Positions 49,401 to 57,500 of a stretch of DNA of 64,000 nucleotides are shown one piece after another. A program made the position numbers and the translations under genes. This stretch comes from Monoplex corrugatus (lineage: Eukaryota > Mollusca > Gastropoda > Littorinimorpha > Ranellidae), in NCBI GenBank assembly GCA_030674185.1, contig JAPXFY010000022.1, forward strand, positions 2,430,093 through 2,494,092, given 5' to 3'. The notes under the pieces were generated by a model. That model was not told the origin of the DNA. It searched no databases and worked only from the letters and a program-made list of their open reading frames with translations. Within the stretch, counting starts at the first letter, position 1. Every line of letters starts with the position of its first letter.

Positions 49401-51445
49401 TGCAATAAAATCATTGAAGAAAGGCAAGTCGGCAGGAGTGGACAACATTCCCTCAGAACTGGTCCAGGCAGGAGGAGAGGCCATGATAGATATGTTACTC
49501 ATCATCTGCAATAAGATCTGGCGGACAGGCGAGTGGCCAACACCTTGGACCCAGTCCCTGATCATCACTCTCCCAAGAAAGGCAACCTACAACTATGCCA
49601 AAACTACCGTACCATCAGCCTGATCAGCCATCCAAGTAAGGTCATGCTAAAAATCCTTCTGAGTAGACTGAAGCCACAAGCTGAAGAGATAATAAAAGAA
49701 GAGCAGGCAGGTTTCAGACCAGGAAGAAGTACCACAGAGCAAATTTTCAACCTCAGATTGCTCTGTGAGAAATACCTGCAACACCAGCAAAGCCTTTACC
49801 ACGTCTTCATGGACTTCAAGAAGGCATTCAATAGAGTTTGGCACACAGCCTTGTGGGCAACCATGAGGCTGTACAACATCAATGCCAACCTGATCAGAAT
49901 CATAGAATGCCTCTACGAAAAGGCGACCAGTGCAGTCTACCATGACAACAACATAGGAGAATGGTTCCGAACCACAGTTGGAGTACGCCAAGGATGCCTG
50001 CTCTCCCCCGCTGTCTTTAACATTTTCTTAGAGAGAATAATGGCTGACGCACTTGAAGACCACAAGAGAACAGCTCAGCATCGGAGGTAGAACAATCACA
50101 AACTTGCGTTTTGCTGACAACATTGACGGACTAGCTAGGCAAGAGCAAGAGCTGGTCAGCTTGATAAAACATCTTGATGAGGCCTCCACAGCATATGGCA
50201 TGCAGATCAGTGCAGAGAAAACCCAGTTGATGACAAATAATACCAATGGCATCAGCACTGACATTACCATAGACAACAAGAAACTTGAGACCATCCATAG
50301 CTTTAAATATCTGGGAGCTATAGTATCAGATGAAGGATCAAAGCCCGAAGTACTTTCCAGGATTGCCCAGACCACAGCTGCAATGACCAAGCTAAAAGTC
50401 ATCTGGAATGACAAGAATATCACTATTGGCTCCAAGATCAGACTGATGCGTTCCCTGGTCATGTCAATATTTTTGTATGCATGCGAAACATGGACCATAA
50501 CAGCAGACTTTGAAAGAAAGATACAGGCAATGGAGATGAGATGCTTCCGCAAACTCCTTGGTATCTCGTACAAAGATCATATAACCAATAAGGAAGTGAA
50601 AACCTGAATCGAAAACGCCATCAGGCTGTATGAAGACCTCCTGACTTCAGTGATAAGACGCAAACTGAGGTGGTACGGGCACGTCACACGATCATCTGGA
50701 CTGGCCAAGACCGTCTTGCAGGGAACAGTACAGGGAGGAAGACGAAGAAGCAGACAGAGAAAAAGATGGAAGACAATATCAGAGAGTGGACTGGCCTTGA
50801 ATGGAACATCATTCTGCGGAAAGCTGAGGACTATGAGGAGTGGAGGAAGTTGGTTGCAAAATCTTCAGTGGTGCCCCAACGGTCAACCAGACTACGGGAC
50901 TGATAATGATGACTATTAGTTACATTTATGATATGTATGATTTGTATTCCAGTTTGTGTTTAAATCCCCCTGATAATAAATGTTGTAGACTGGCCAATGC
51001 AAGGGGTATATCTCTACATTAACCCTTTGATTCCCACACCCTGTCCACTAGTGTCCTGCATCACCAACCATGATATCAAAGCCTGCAGGAAGCTGTTGGA
51101 TAGGGTGAGGGAATCAAAGGGTTAAGTTTTTGCAGTTGGCTGATAAGGTGCGGGAGTCAAAGGGTTAATTATGTACATGACAGTAGAGTGTGCACTTAAT
51201 TTTCTTTTGCAGGTTTAGTTTTTTCCAAGGTCGTTGATGTGTTGAGATGTGTGTTTTGTTTGAGATGGTCACAGCCCTGATAAGCAGTGGGGAGTTGGCT
51301 GGACTTTACACACTAATGATGATAACATAAAAACACTTGGTGTGTCCTGACAAGACCAGAGATTGATAAAGATTCATACATGTGTAATTATGTTGTGTTA
51401 CAGACAGCAGGTATACAGGACATGGTGCCATTCATACATGTATAA
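32219..51445 (+). CDS. RAD51C: RAD51C, DNA repair protein RAD51 homologue 3
   Basis: RAD51C is a RecA-fold ATPase of the BCDX2 and CX3 complexes, which promote RAD51 filament assembly, fork protection and late recombination steps in the nucleus. Six exons (32219-32372, 34141-34375, 36777-36937, 38508-38638, 42703-42834, 47675-47872) join in phases 1, 2, 1, 0, 0, 0 into 337 codons; a short seventh completes it. Visible parts: N-terminal [16 protein letters not shown] helical domain (about residues 12-55), [10 protein letters not shown] linker, Walker A GAPGVGKT (120-127), IDTEGSF, YYFRC-like HYFRCHDY, Walker B LVIVD (230-234), LTNQMTT, and ALGESWGHA (295-303). Vertebrate RAD51C is about 376 residues; exon 2 here is 8 codons shorter and the basic C-terminal tail is missing. 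All boundaries are GT-AG. Start chosen for A at -3 and G at +4; downstream ATGs are possible. Confidence 0.93.
32485..32612 (-). pseudogene. LINE reverse-transcriptase fragment in intron 1
   Basis: Read on the - strand it contains NIKRGVRQG and VLSPDLF, the motif preceding the YADD box in the LINE family also present at 12774 and 35095. Only about 40 codons remain. The 70-bp array begins at its upstream edge. Confidence 0.8.
32590..34085. repeat. 70-bp hairpin minisatellite in RAD51C intron 1
   Basis: About 20 copies built on gatgtgtacaataaaaactc, cactgtgtacatggctgttt and acacagtgtacataatatgg followed by a variable (ta)n run. Each unit contains a 9-bp perfect inverted repeat, cactgtgta and tacacagtg, separated by 10 bp. 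Each also contains aataaa on the RAD51C sense strand. Period grows from 70 to about 80 bp as the TA run lengthens. Confidence 0.96.
34141..34375 (+). CDS. RAD51C: RAD51C exon 2 (Walker A)
   Basis: Acceptor tttccag|aaacag, donor atgtg|gtgggt. It completes the Glu codon split from exon 1 and ends phase 2 inside a Cys codon, as in human exon 2. Encodes GAPGVGKT at 34344-34367. At 235 bp it is shorter than the human 259. Confidence 0.93.
34385..34560. repeat. GT microsatellite next to the exon 2 donor
   Basis: A (gt)n tract with gtctgcctct and gtgccttgt-type interruptions, starting about 12 bases after the splice donor. Confidence 0.95.
34561..35094. other. Intron 2 sequence, no element recognised
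   Basis: AT-rich intron sequence. The phrase actttctcttaggattgata near 34780 is related to the repeat at 39275-39530. Confidence 0.5.
35095..36045 (+). pseudogene. LINE reverse-transcriptase C-terminal half, in intron 2
   Basis: Starts around [10 protein letters not shown] (about 35157), with a deletion after it. YADD with [19 protein letters not shown] spans about 35268-35330. Then come thumb/C-terminal sequence ([41 protein letters not shown]), a frameshift near 35900, the ends LDGLAEWLG and IANAMRQGT, and a tgatgatgatga tail. It is 5'-truncated, has at least two frameshifts, and lies in sense orientation to RAD51C. The same family as 12774-13933. The YADD itself is crossed by a frame break, so the protein cannot be made. 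Confidence 0.88.
36046..36776. other. Intron 2 sequence with poly-T
   Basis: Contains a T homopolymer of about 23 at 36184-36206 and a (ctgt)n run near 36311-36327. Remaining sequence is AT-rich with no coding signal. Confidence 0.6.
36777..36937 (+). CDS. RAD51C: RAD51C exon 3
   Basis: Acceptor acctag|cattcag, donor ggaag|gtgtgt. Encodes the split Cys then [15 protein letters not shown] and [17 protein letters not shown], matching human exon 3. It ends phase 1. The intron starts directly with a GT repeat. Confidence 0.92.
37080..37910. repeat. 22-bp minisatellite in RAD51C intron 3
   Basis: Unit taccaaccacaacatcaaca plus ac, regular at 37080-37300 and increasingly broken afterwards. A/C-rich on the sense strand. 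Confidence 0.94.
37914..38225 (+). mobile_element. tRNA-derived SINE, full-length-like copy
   Basis: The head tagcgtggtggtactgttga followed by tagagcccaggactc and gagttcagtccca resembles a tRNA with box A and box B promoter elements. The body carries aaatggcctgtttgctgcc, tttcaagactttgtcagca, gtctgccaggtaattgcggg and gtagagcgcatgtggaagtg, the complements of motifs in the reverse copies at 16165, 16860, 22683 and 28455. It is about 310 bp, lies in RAD51C intron 3, and ends about 280 bp before exon 4. Confidence 0.78.
38508..38638 (+). CDS. RAD51C: RAD51C exon 4
   Basis: Acceptor ttgccag|gggagg, donor caaaa|gtaacg. It joins exon 3 as [16 protein letters not shown] and encodes [13 protein letters not shown]. 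It ends phase 0 after HPK, as human exon 4 does. 131 bp against about 134 in human. Confidence 0.9.
38667..39271. mobile_element. 605-bp non-autonomous DNA element with 31-bp inverted ends
   Basis: The terminal sequence atgtgacctcccaccacgaa continues to atcagtcttaa (38667-38697) and is matched exactly as the reverse complement at 39241-39271. The interior is AT-rich without ORFs. Flanking sequence belongs to the roughly 88-bp repeat found intact just downstream. Comparing the intact unit (agctgtatatactgtctc) with the split one suggests insertion at a TA-containing site, as in Tc1/mariner-type elements. The left end lies 28 bp inside the intron from the exon 4 donor. Confidence 0.75.
39275..39530. 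repeat. About 88-bp tandem repeat, three copies
   Basis: Unit contains gtccagttctataagctgta, tactgtctcttaggattgat, aacggggtacacgaattgac and ggccctaaggaagtg. A further piece of the unit (gtccagttctataagctgtg) lies at 38644-38663, directly after exon 4, where the DNA element is inserted. Confidence 0.9.
39816..40350. repeat. About 99-bp tandem repeat in intron 4
   Basis: Five partial to full copies of gaactaaaggtgttactgca ... cgcttcagtgtatcacctgt ... tagatcacctgtcattgtt. It begins directly after a SINE-tail motif (tctgatgtggctttgcgcag, about 39768). Confidence 0.92.
40360..42180. repeat. 20-bp minisatellite grown from a SINE remnant
   Basis: A SINE remnant (caaatccatgcatgcttcac, gatgccttcatattaaaatg) at about 40380-40490 runs into roughly 80 copies of acattaacagaatgtttgtg. 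At 41190-41280 the SINE remnant recurs (gatgccttcatattgaaatg) together with the start of the array, so the array and its flank were duplicated as a block. Copies after 41800 are degenerate. Confidence 0.93.
42190..42670. repeat. Degenerate 28-30-bp T-rich repeat before exon 5
   Basis: About 16 diverged copies of ttttgtgtaatgtgtattgt plus cataatc. The T-rich array runs to within 35 bases of the exon 5 acceptor. Confidence 0.88.
42703..42834 (+). CDS. RAD51C: RAD51C exon 5 (Walker B)
   Basis: Acceptor gtggtcag|gtgaag, donor ttggcc|gtaagt. Exactly 132 bp, as in human exon 5. Encodes [15 protein letters not shown] and [13 protein letters not shown], with the Walker B Asp at 42721-42723. Confidence 0.94.
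42870..42935. repeat. GAT/ATC palindrome-rich stretch
   Basis: A short alternation of gatgatcatc and atcatgatcg forms several overlapping palindromes (tgatca, atgatcat) immediately upstream of the TTC tract. Confidence 0.8.
42937..44595. repeat. TTC/GAA tract, 1.65 kb, in RAD51C intron 5
   Basis: Sense strand is pure or interrupted (ttc)n. To about 43850 it is regularly broken as ttctttgaattcttc (many GAATTC sites); in the middle it is almost pure ttc with gct steps; from 44150 it is broken by gcattc. A short (atc)n block lies at 44110-44140. The template strand is (gaa)n. Long ORFs in all frames are homopolymer-like (Phe, Ser, Leu, Lys, Glu, Arg) and not genes. Confidence 0.97.
44596..44769. 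other. Intron 5 spacer
   Basis: Short single-copy sequence with an aataaa at about 44656. No gene seen. Confidence 0.5.
44770..45125. repeat. 43-bp minisatellite
   Basis: About eight copies of acactgttcacagtacaaat plus acacatcaatacacacacatcat. Confidence 0.94.
45200..47590. repeat. 41-bp minisatellite, 2.4 kb, in intron 5
   Basis: Nearly 60 copies of gtacatcaccagtaagacca followed by a variable (ac)n run and gaatgt. The AC run length sets the unit length (about 33-47 bp). Variants atcatcag and taggatc recur together from 46050 on. Ends about 90 bp before exon 6. Confidence 0.97.
47675..47872 (+). CDS. RAD51C: RAD51C exon 6 (equals vertebrate exons 6-8)
   Basis: Acceptor ttttgcag|gttgtt, donor atcacc|gtgagt, 66 codons. 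Encodes [41 protein letters not shown] and TVLYQIT. In human this stretch is divided among three exons; here it is uninterrupted. Confidence 0.94.
47985..50918 (+). pseudogene. Near full-length LINE in RAD51C intron 6, inactivated
   Basis: An endonuclease-reverse transcriptase of the type common in molluscan genomes. APE endonuclease (48000-48725): [41 protein letters not shown]. The following SDH motif is lost to a frameshift near 48705. Reverse transcriptase: [65 protein letters not shown], then FADN in place of FADD (50110-50121), [13 protein letters not shown] and LYACETWT. The C-terminus is [20 protein letters not shown] and VVPQRSTRL. Frame breaks occur near 48705, 49158, 49322, 49575, 50070 and 50770, plus a stop near 50605. 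Begins about 110 bp after exon 6, in sense orientation. The clade (probably RTE-like) is uncertain. Confidence 0.93.
51019..51168. mobile_element. TTAA-ended foldback MITE, cleanest copy
   Basis: A 150-bp element with 22-bp terminal inverted repeats. The left end is ttaaccctttgattcccaca plus cc, and the right end is its complement with two mismatches. A second inverted copy of the end (gggaatcaaagggttaa) lies internally at 51109-51125, with a short foldback around cctgcagg-like sequence. TTAA at both tips suggests piggyBac-type integration. Located in RAD51C intron 6. Confidence 0.82.
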
Positions 51446-51905
51446 TTATGTTGTGTTACACACAAGGTATAACAGGACATGGTGCCATTCATACATGTAT
51501 AATTATGTTGTGATACAGACAGCAGGTATACAGGACATTGTGCCATTCATACATGTATAATTATGTTGTGTTACAGTATAATTATGTTGTGTTACAGACA
51601 GGTATACGGACATGGTGCCATTTGACATGTATAATTATGTTGTGTTACACGTATAATTATGTTGTGTTACAGTATAATTGTATGTGTTACAGACATGGAG
51701 GTATACGGGACATGGTGCCATATGTGTACATGTATAATTATGTTGTGTTACAGTATAATTAATGTTGTGTTACAGTATAATTTTATGTTGTGTTACAGAC
51801 AGGAGGTATACGGGACATTGTGCCATTTTACATGTATAATTATGTTGTGTTACAGTATAATTTTATGTTGTGTTACAGACGGAGGTATACGGGACATGGT
51901 GCCAT
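51363..51905 (+). repeat. Tandem copies of the RAD51C last-exon acceptor
   Basis: About five to six imperfect copies of attatgttgtgttacagaca followed by g/caggtatac and gggacatggtgccat, at about 51385, 51450, 51505, 51585, 51690, 51790 and 51870, some truncated. Each full copy joins a splice acceptor (gtgttacag) to codons resembling TGGIRDMVP, the start of the expected last exon. Confidence 0.85.
51404..51445 (+). CDS. RAD51C: RAD51C last exon, best in-phase choice
   Basis: The first acceptor copy (gtgttacag at 51403) joins in phase to exon 6: QIT then [13 protein letters not shown] and a stop at 51443. Human has QIK then PQGFRD. The copy at 51799 also joins in phase (TGGIRDIVPF) but runs on through array sequence to about 52020. 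The last copy (51879) gives another frame because it is 2 bases shorter, although its GGIRDMVPSH frame is otherwise the best-looking end. Which acceptor is used cannot be decided from sequence. Confidence 0.45.
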   Translation, partial: TAGIQDMVPFIHV

Positions 51906-52009
51906 CTCACAGACACCTTCACAACATAGCAACATCACTGTGGATGATTGGTGTCTTCTGCTAGCAAGAGACCTAGATCATGTGTTTGTAGTGTGTATGT
52001 GGGTTATGT

Positions 52010-52570
52010 TGTGTGTGTAGGGTATGTGTGTTAGGGTGTGTAGTGGTATTGTGTGTGTTAGGGTATGTGTGTAGGATATATGTGTGAGTGTGTTAGTAGT
52101 GTGTAGTGAATAGATGTAGTGTGTGTAAAGTGTGTGTGTAGGGAGTGTGTGTAGGTGTGTAGGGGTATGTGGTGTAGGTTGTGTAGGTAGTGTGTGTAGA
52201 GGGTAGTGTGTGTGTGTGTAGGGTATGTGTGTGTGTGTAGGGTATGTGTGTGTAGGGGTATTGTGTAGGTGTGTGGGGTATATGTGTGTGTAGGGTTTGT
52301 GTGTAGAGGGTAGTGTGTGTGGGTAGATATGTGTGTGTAGGGGTATATGTGTGTGTAGGGGATGTGTGTGTAGGGGTATGGTGTGTGTAGAGGTATGTGT
52401 GTGTAGGGGTATGTGTGTGTGTAGGGTATGGTGTGTGTAGGGGGTATGTGTGTGTGTAGGGGTATGTGTGTGTAGGGTATATGTGTGTGTAGGGGGTATG
52501 TGTGTGTGTGTGTAGGGTATGTGTGTGTGAGGAGTATATGTGTGTATGTAGGGGATATGTATGGTGGTGT
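52010..52570. repeat. GTGTGTAGGGTAT minisatellite
   Basis: Irregular units of 13-22 bp, gtgtgtagggtatgt, rich in G and T. Not telomeric, since TTAGGG is not repeated in phase. Confidence 0.93.
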
Positions 52571-52657
52571 GTGTGTAAATATCTCTTCTAATAGACTGGA
52601 GTTATGCCACAGGCATATTGATGTGTGAATGATTCTGAATTGTTTTGGGTTTATCTA

Positions 52658-52663
52658 AATAAA
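52658..52663 (+). promoter_or_regulatory. Possible RAD51C polyadenylation signal
   Basis: AATAAA in single-copy sequence (tctaaataaaaccag) about 700-1200 bp after the candidate stop codons, followed by a T-rich stretch. A second AATAAA lies at 53096-53101. Position is compatible with the RAD51C 3' end but there is no transcript evidence. Confidence 0.35.
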
Positions 52664-52744
52664 ACCAGTTTTTCATGCTGATGTCTTTGGGGCTTGCTAT
52701 AGGATTCTTTGATAATGTCTGTGCATATGTGTGCAAGCCCCTGC

Positions 52745-52905
52745 ATCACGCACTGTGCGAGTGTGTGTTGTGTGTGTGACACTGTGTGAGTGTGACACTG
52801 TGTGAGGTGTGTGTGTGTGTGAACTGTGTGAGTGTGTGTGTGTGTGACACTGTGTGTGTGTGTGTGACACTGTGTGAGTGTGTGTGTGACACTGTGTGTG
52901 TGGTG
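52745..52905. repeat. GT-rich repeat with GACACTGTGTGAG units
   Basis: Imperfect 16-30-bp units of gtgtgtgtgacactgtgtga. Confidence 0.9.
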
Positions 52906-53284
52906 TGTATTCAGTTTTTAGTTACATTTGTTATACAGTCTTTGAATCAATTTCAATTCCTCATTTGATCATATTTTACAGTTTTAGAGGGGTAAGCTTC
53001 TTGAGTTTAATTCGTGTTCTGTTTGTTTTAATTGTTTCCATGTTGAGTTCTATGTATATTTTGATATGTCAGTAGAAATTTTGTGTTAATCTGACAATAA
53101 ATGGTTAATGATGATGTTGGTTGTAGTGGTGTGTGTTGGAAGGTGTGTGTATGTGAGGGCACATACATGTGTTTGTGTGTGTGTGTGTGTTTATGTAGCC
53201 CGAGTTTCAAATGGTAAAGCCGCTGTGACAAAATAATATGAATAGAAATGAATATAAAAATGTGAAATATAAATATTATTTAAA
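52906..53284. other. AT-rich spacer
   Basis: Single-copy AT-rich DNA with AATAAA at 53096 and a short GT run at 53173-53190. No gene seen. Confidence 0.5.
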
Positions 53285-54130
53285 AAATCTGAGGGCTGAT
53301 CCAAAAGCCTTGTCACAAACAAAAATGGAGAACTCAAACTTACAAGTTTGAAATTTTGAGTCTTCCTGTCTCCACACAGTTTCAGCCTTCTCAGCCAAAA
53401 GCCAAACGCTTTTTGATAATCTGATTGAGGTATGGTAGTAATTTGTCATCATATTGCTTTGTCCAAATCCTGGATTCTTGAGAATGTCTTGCCAACCGGG
53501 TTTTGCTGCAGAAGGGAAAACGGCCAGCAGTGAGATGGGGCTAAGTTAGGACTGCGTGATGGTAAGGGAGGACTATAATGGATTGCTTTTGTAGATAGGC
53601 CACAGTGTCATAGTGACCTTGGCTTTATGAACACAAGCGTTTTCATGCAAAAAGAAGTAGAATGGATTGCTCTTGTAGATAGGTCATAGTGACCTTGGCT
53701 TTATGAACACAAGCGTTGTAGATAGGTCATAGTGACCTTGGCTTTATGAACACAAGCGTTGTAGATAGGTCATAGTGACTTTGGCTTTATGAACACAAGC
53801 GTTGTCATGCAAAAAAGAGCTTTTTACTGGTACCCACATTCTGATGCTGCGCAGAAATGGATTGCATAACTTTGGGCAAAATATTTTCTATAGAATATCC
53901 AGCAGTATGAGTAGACTTCTTCAGGGAAAATATTGACCGTTTTAGAGGTGTAGAAATTGGACAAAAGTTTACACTGACTTTGAAAAACCAAAACCAGGTC
54001 TTGGTGCAACTGTCATGTCATTAGTGTCCTACATTTGGTTGGCTTCTTTAAGTTGCCATGGAAGGTGATCCACTTTTCATCACCTGTCATCGCATTACAT
54101 GGTCTTTTCGGACCCTCCAGCTCAAACATT
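53285..54130 (-). pseudogene. Mariner-like transposase pseudogene
   Basis: On the - strand, TGDEKWITFHGNLKKPTK (about 54090-54040) matches the mariner transposase segment after the first catalytic Asp. FLHDNACVHKAK (about 53815-53780) matches the conserved HDNA block with the second Asp. LPSRSPNLAPSH, GKTFSRIQD and DYQKAFGFWL-like sequence follow towards 53390. Frames are broken repeatedly and part of the gene is tandemly duplicated (53555-53805). Inverted terminal repeats were not identified with confidence. The best explanation is an old, dead Tc1/mariner-superfamily copy. Confidence 0.75.
53555..53805. repeat. About 53-bp tandem duplication inside the mariner copy
   Basis: The segment tagataggtcatagtgacct followed by tggctttatgaacacaagcg occurs four times (about 53595, 53675, 53712, 53762). 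The first two copies are separated by a longer unit containing catgcaaaaagaagtagaat. Confidence 0.9.
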
Positions 54131-54519
54131 TCAAGCAGTTGTATAGAACTAAAGTATTTTAAGGCTTGTCTAGGTTAATGTACCACTAGACCTATCAGTA
54201 GAAGCATTGAAAGACAGTAGAGCCATTTACTTGTATTTTCTTCTAGTGTAGATAAGCCTGATATGGCTCTACACAGTCGGCTGGGCTTTAAACAAAAATC
54301 TCAAGTAAAATAAATCTTCCTGAAGGCACTGACCTGAAGGTACTCTGACCCTCTGGGGAATTAAACGAAACCTGTTGCAGTACTGGATGGATTGGAAGCA
54401 CAGACCTCAACGATTTCTTGCAGAACACACCACACTTTTTAGAACTCAGTACCAGTGAAGAAATAACATTCAACATCACCACCAAGGGAATAGACTCCAT
54501 CACTACTTGATCCTAATTC
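54131..54519. other. Spacer with SINE-tail motif
   Basis: Contains cctgatatggctctacacag followed by tcggctgggctttaaaca at 54258-54296, the SINE-tail motif that forms the 81-bp array elsewhere. The remainder is unrecognised. Confidence 0.55.
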
Positions 54520-57500
54520 ACTGTGCCCGTTATCCCCCACCCCCAACCCCAAAACACACACCCCACTCACTCTCCCCGTTATTTCCCCCCCCCCCCCCAC
54601 ACACACACCCCACTCACTCTCCCCGTTATTTCCCACACACACACACCCCACTCACTCTCCCCGTTATCTCCCCCCCCCACACACACACCCCACTCACTCT
54701 CCCCGTTATTCCCCCCCCCCCCCCACACACACACCCCACTCACTCTCCCCGTTATTCCCCCCCCCCCCACACACACACCCCACTCACTCTCCCCGTTATT
54801 TCCCACACACACACACCCCACTCACTCTTCCCGTTATTTCCCCCACACACACCCCACTCACTCTCCCCGTTATTTCCCCCCCACACACCCCACTCACTCT
54901 CCCCGTTATTTCCCCCACACACACACCCCACTCACTCTCCCCGTTATTTCCCCCACACACACACCCCCACTCACTCTCCCCGTTATTTCCCCCACTCACT
55001 CTCCCCGTTATTTCCGCCCCCCCCACACACACCCAACTCAATCTCCCCGATTTTCCCCCACACACACCCCCACTCACTCTCCCCGTTATTTCCACACACA
55101 CACACACACCCAACTCACTCTCCCCGTTATTTCCCACACACACCCAACTCACTCTCCCCGTTATTTCCCACACACACCCAACTCACTCTCCCCCGTTATT
55201 TCCCACACACACCCAACTCACTCTCCCCGTTATTTCCTACACACACACACCCAACTCACTCTCCCCGTTATTTCCCCCACACACACACACCCACTCACTC
55301 TCCCCGATATTTCCCACACACACACACCCAACTCGCTCTCCCCATTATTCCCCCCCCCACACACACACACACCCAACTCACTCTCCCCGTTATTCCCCCC
55401 ACACACACACCCAACTCACTCTCCCCGTTATTTCCCACACACACACCCAACTCACTCTCCCCGTTATTTCCCACACACACCCAACTCACTCTCCCCGTTA
55501 TTTCCCACACACACCCAGCTCAACACTCTCCCCGTTATTTCCCACACACACCCAACTCACTCTCCCCGTTATTTCCCACACACACCCAGCTCAACACTCC
55601 CCCGTTATTTCACACACATACCCAGCTCAACACTCTCCCCGTTATTTCCCACACACACACAACTCACTCTCCCCGTTATTTCCCACACGCACCCAACTCG
55701 CTCTCCCCGTTATTTCCCCACACACACCCCATTCACTCTCCCCGATATTTCCCACACACACACACCCGACTCGCTCTCCCCGATATTTCCCACACACACA
55801 CACCCAACTCGCTCTCCCCGATATTTCCCACACACACACACACAACTCTCTCTCCCCGATATTCCCCCCCCCCACACACACACACCCCACTCACTCTCCC
55901 CCGTTATTTCCCCAACACACCTAACTCAACACTCTCCCCGTTATTTCCCACACACACCCAACTCAACACTCTCCCCGTTATTTCAAACACACCCAACTCA
56001 ACACTCTCCTATTATTTCCCACACACACCCAACTCAACACTCTCCCCGTTATTTCACACACACACCCAACTCAACACTCTCCCCGTTATTTCACACACAC
56101 ACCCAAGTCACTCTACCCGTTATTTCTCACACACACCCCACTCACTCTCCCTGTTATTTCCCACCCAACTCAACACTCTCCCTGATATTTCCCACCCAAC
56201 TCAACACTCTCCCCGTTATTTCGCACCCAACTCAACACTCTCCCTGTTATTTCCCACACACACCCAACTCAACACTCTCCCTGTTATTTCCACACACACC
56301 CAACTCAACACTCTCCCCGTTATTTCCCACACACACCCATCTCTCTCTCCCCGTTATTTCCCACACACACCCCACTCAACACTCTCCTCGTTATTTCCCC
56401 ACACACACCCATCTCACCTCTCCCGTTATTTCCCACACACACACCCCACTCAACACTCTCCCCGTTATTTCCCACACACACCAACTCAACACTCTCCCCG
56501 TTATTTCCCACACACACACCAAACTCATCATTCTCCCCGTTATTTCCCCACACACACCCATCTCACTCTCCCCGTTATTTCTCACACACCACCCAACTCA
56601 ACACTCTCCCCGTTATTTCCCACACACACCAAACTCACCACTCTCCCCGTTATTTCCCACACACACCCAACTCATCATCTCCCCGTTATTTCCCACACAC
56701 ACACCTAACTCACACTCTCCCCGTTACTTCCCACACACACCCAAATCACTCTCCCCGTTATTTCCCACACACACCCAACTTTCATTCTCCCCGTTATTTC
56801 CCACACACACACCCAACATCAACACTCTCCCCGTTATTTCCCACACACACCCAAATCACTCTCCCCGTTATTTCCCCACACACACCCAACTCAATCTCCC
56901 CGTTATTTCCCACACACACCCAAATCACTCTCCCCGTTATTTCTCACACACACCCAAATCACTCTCCCCGTTATTTCTCACACACACCCAACTCAACACT
57001 GTCCCCGTTATCCCCCCCCCCACACACACCCAACTCAACACTCTCCCCGTTATTTCCCACACACACCCAAATCACTCTCCCCGTTATTTCCCCACACACA
57101 CCCAACTCAATCTCCCCGTTATTTCCCACACACACCCAAATCACTCTCCCCGTTATTTCTCACACACACACCCAAATCACTCTCCCCGTTATTTCTCACA
57201 CACACCCAACTCAACACTGTCCCCGTTATTCCCCCCCCCCCACACACACCCAACTCAACACTCTCACCCTTTATTTCCCCCACACACACCAACTCAACAC
57301 TGTCCCCGTTATCCCCCCCCCCCCCCGACCACACACATACACAACTCAACACTCTCCCCTTCATTTCCCCCACACACACTCAACTCAACACTGTCCCCGT
57401 TATCACCCCCCCCCCCCCCGACACACACACACACAACTCAACACTCTCCCCCTTTATTTCCCCCACACACACTCAACTCAACACTGTCCCCGTTATCTCC

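Noticed and set aside
47985..50918. Active retrotransposon
   Set aside because: At least six frame breaks, one internal stop, and loss of the second Asp of the RT active site.
51879..51929. The final acceptor copy as the certain last RAD51C exon
   Set aside because: Joined to exon 6 it is out of the expected frame by 2 bases. It remains possible only if the assembly has a deletion here.
52010..52570. Telomere-like GT/AGGG repeat
   Set aside because: Units are irregular (gtgtgtagggtat) and TTAGGG is not tandemly repeated.
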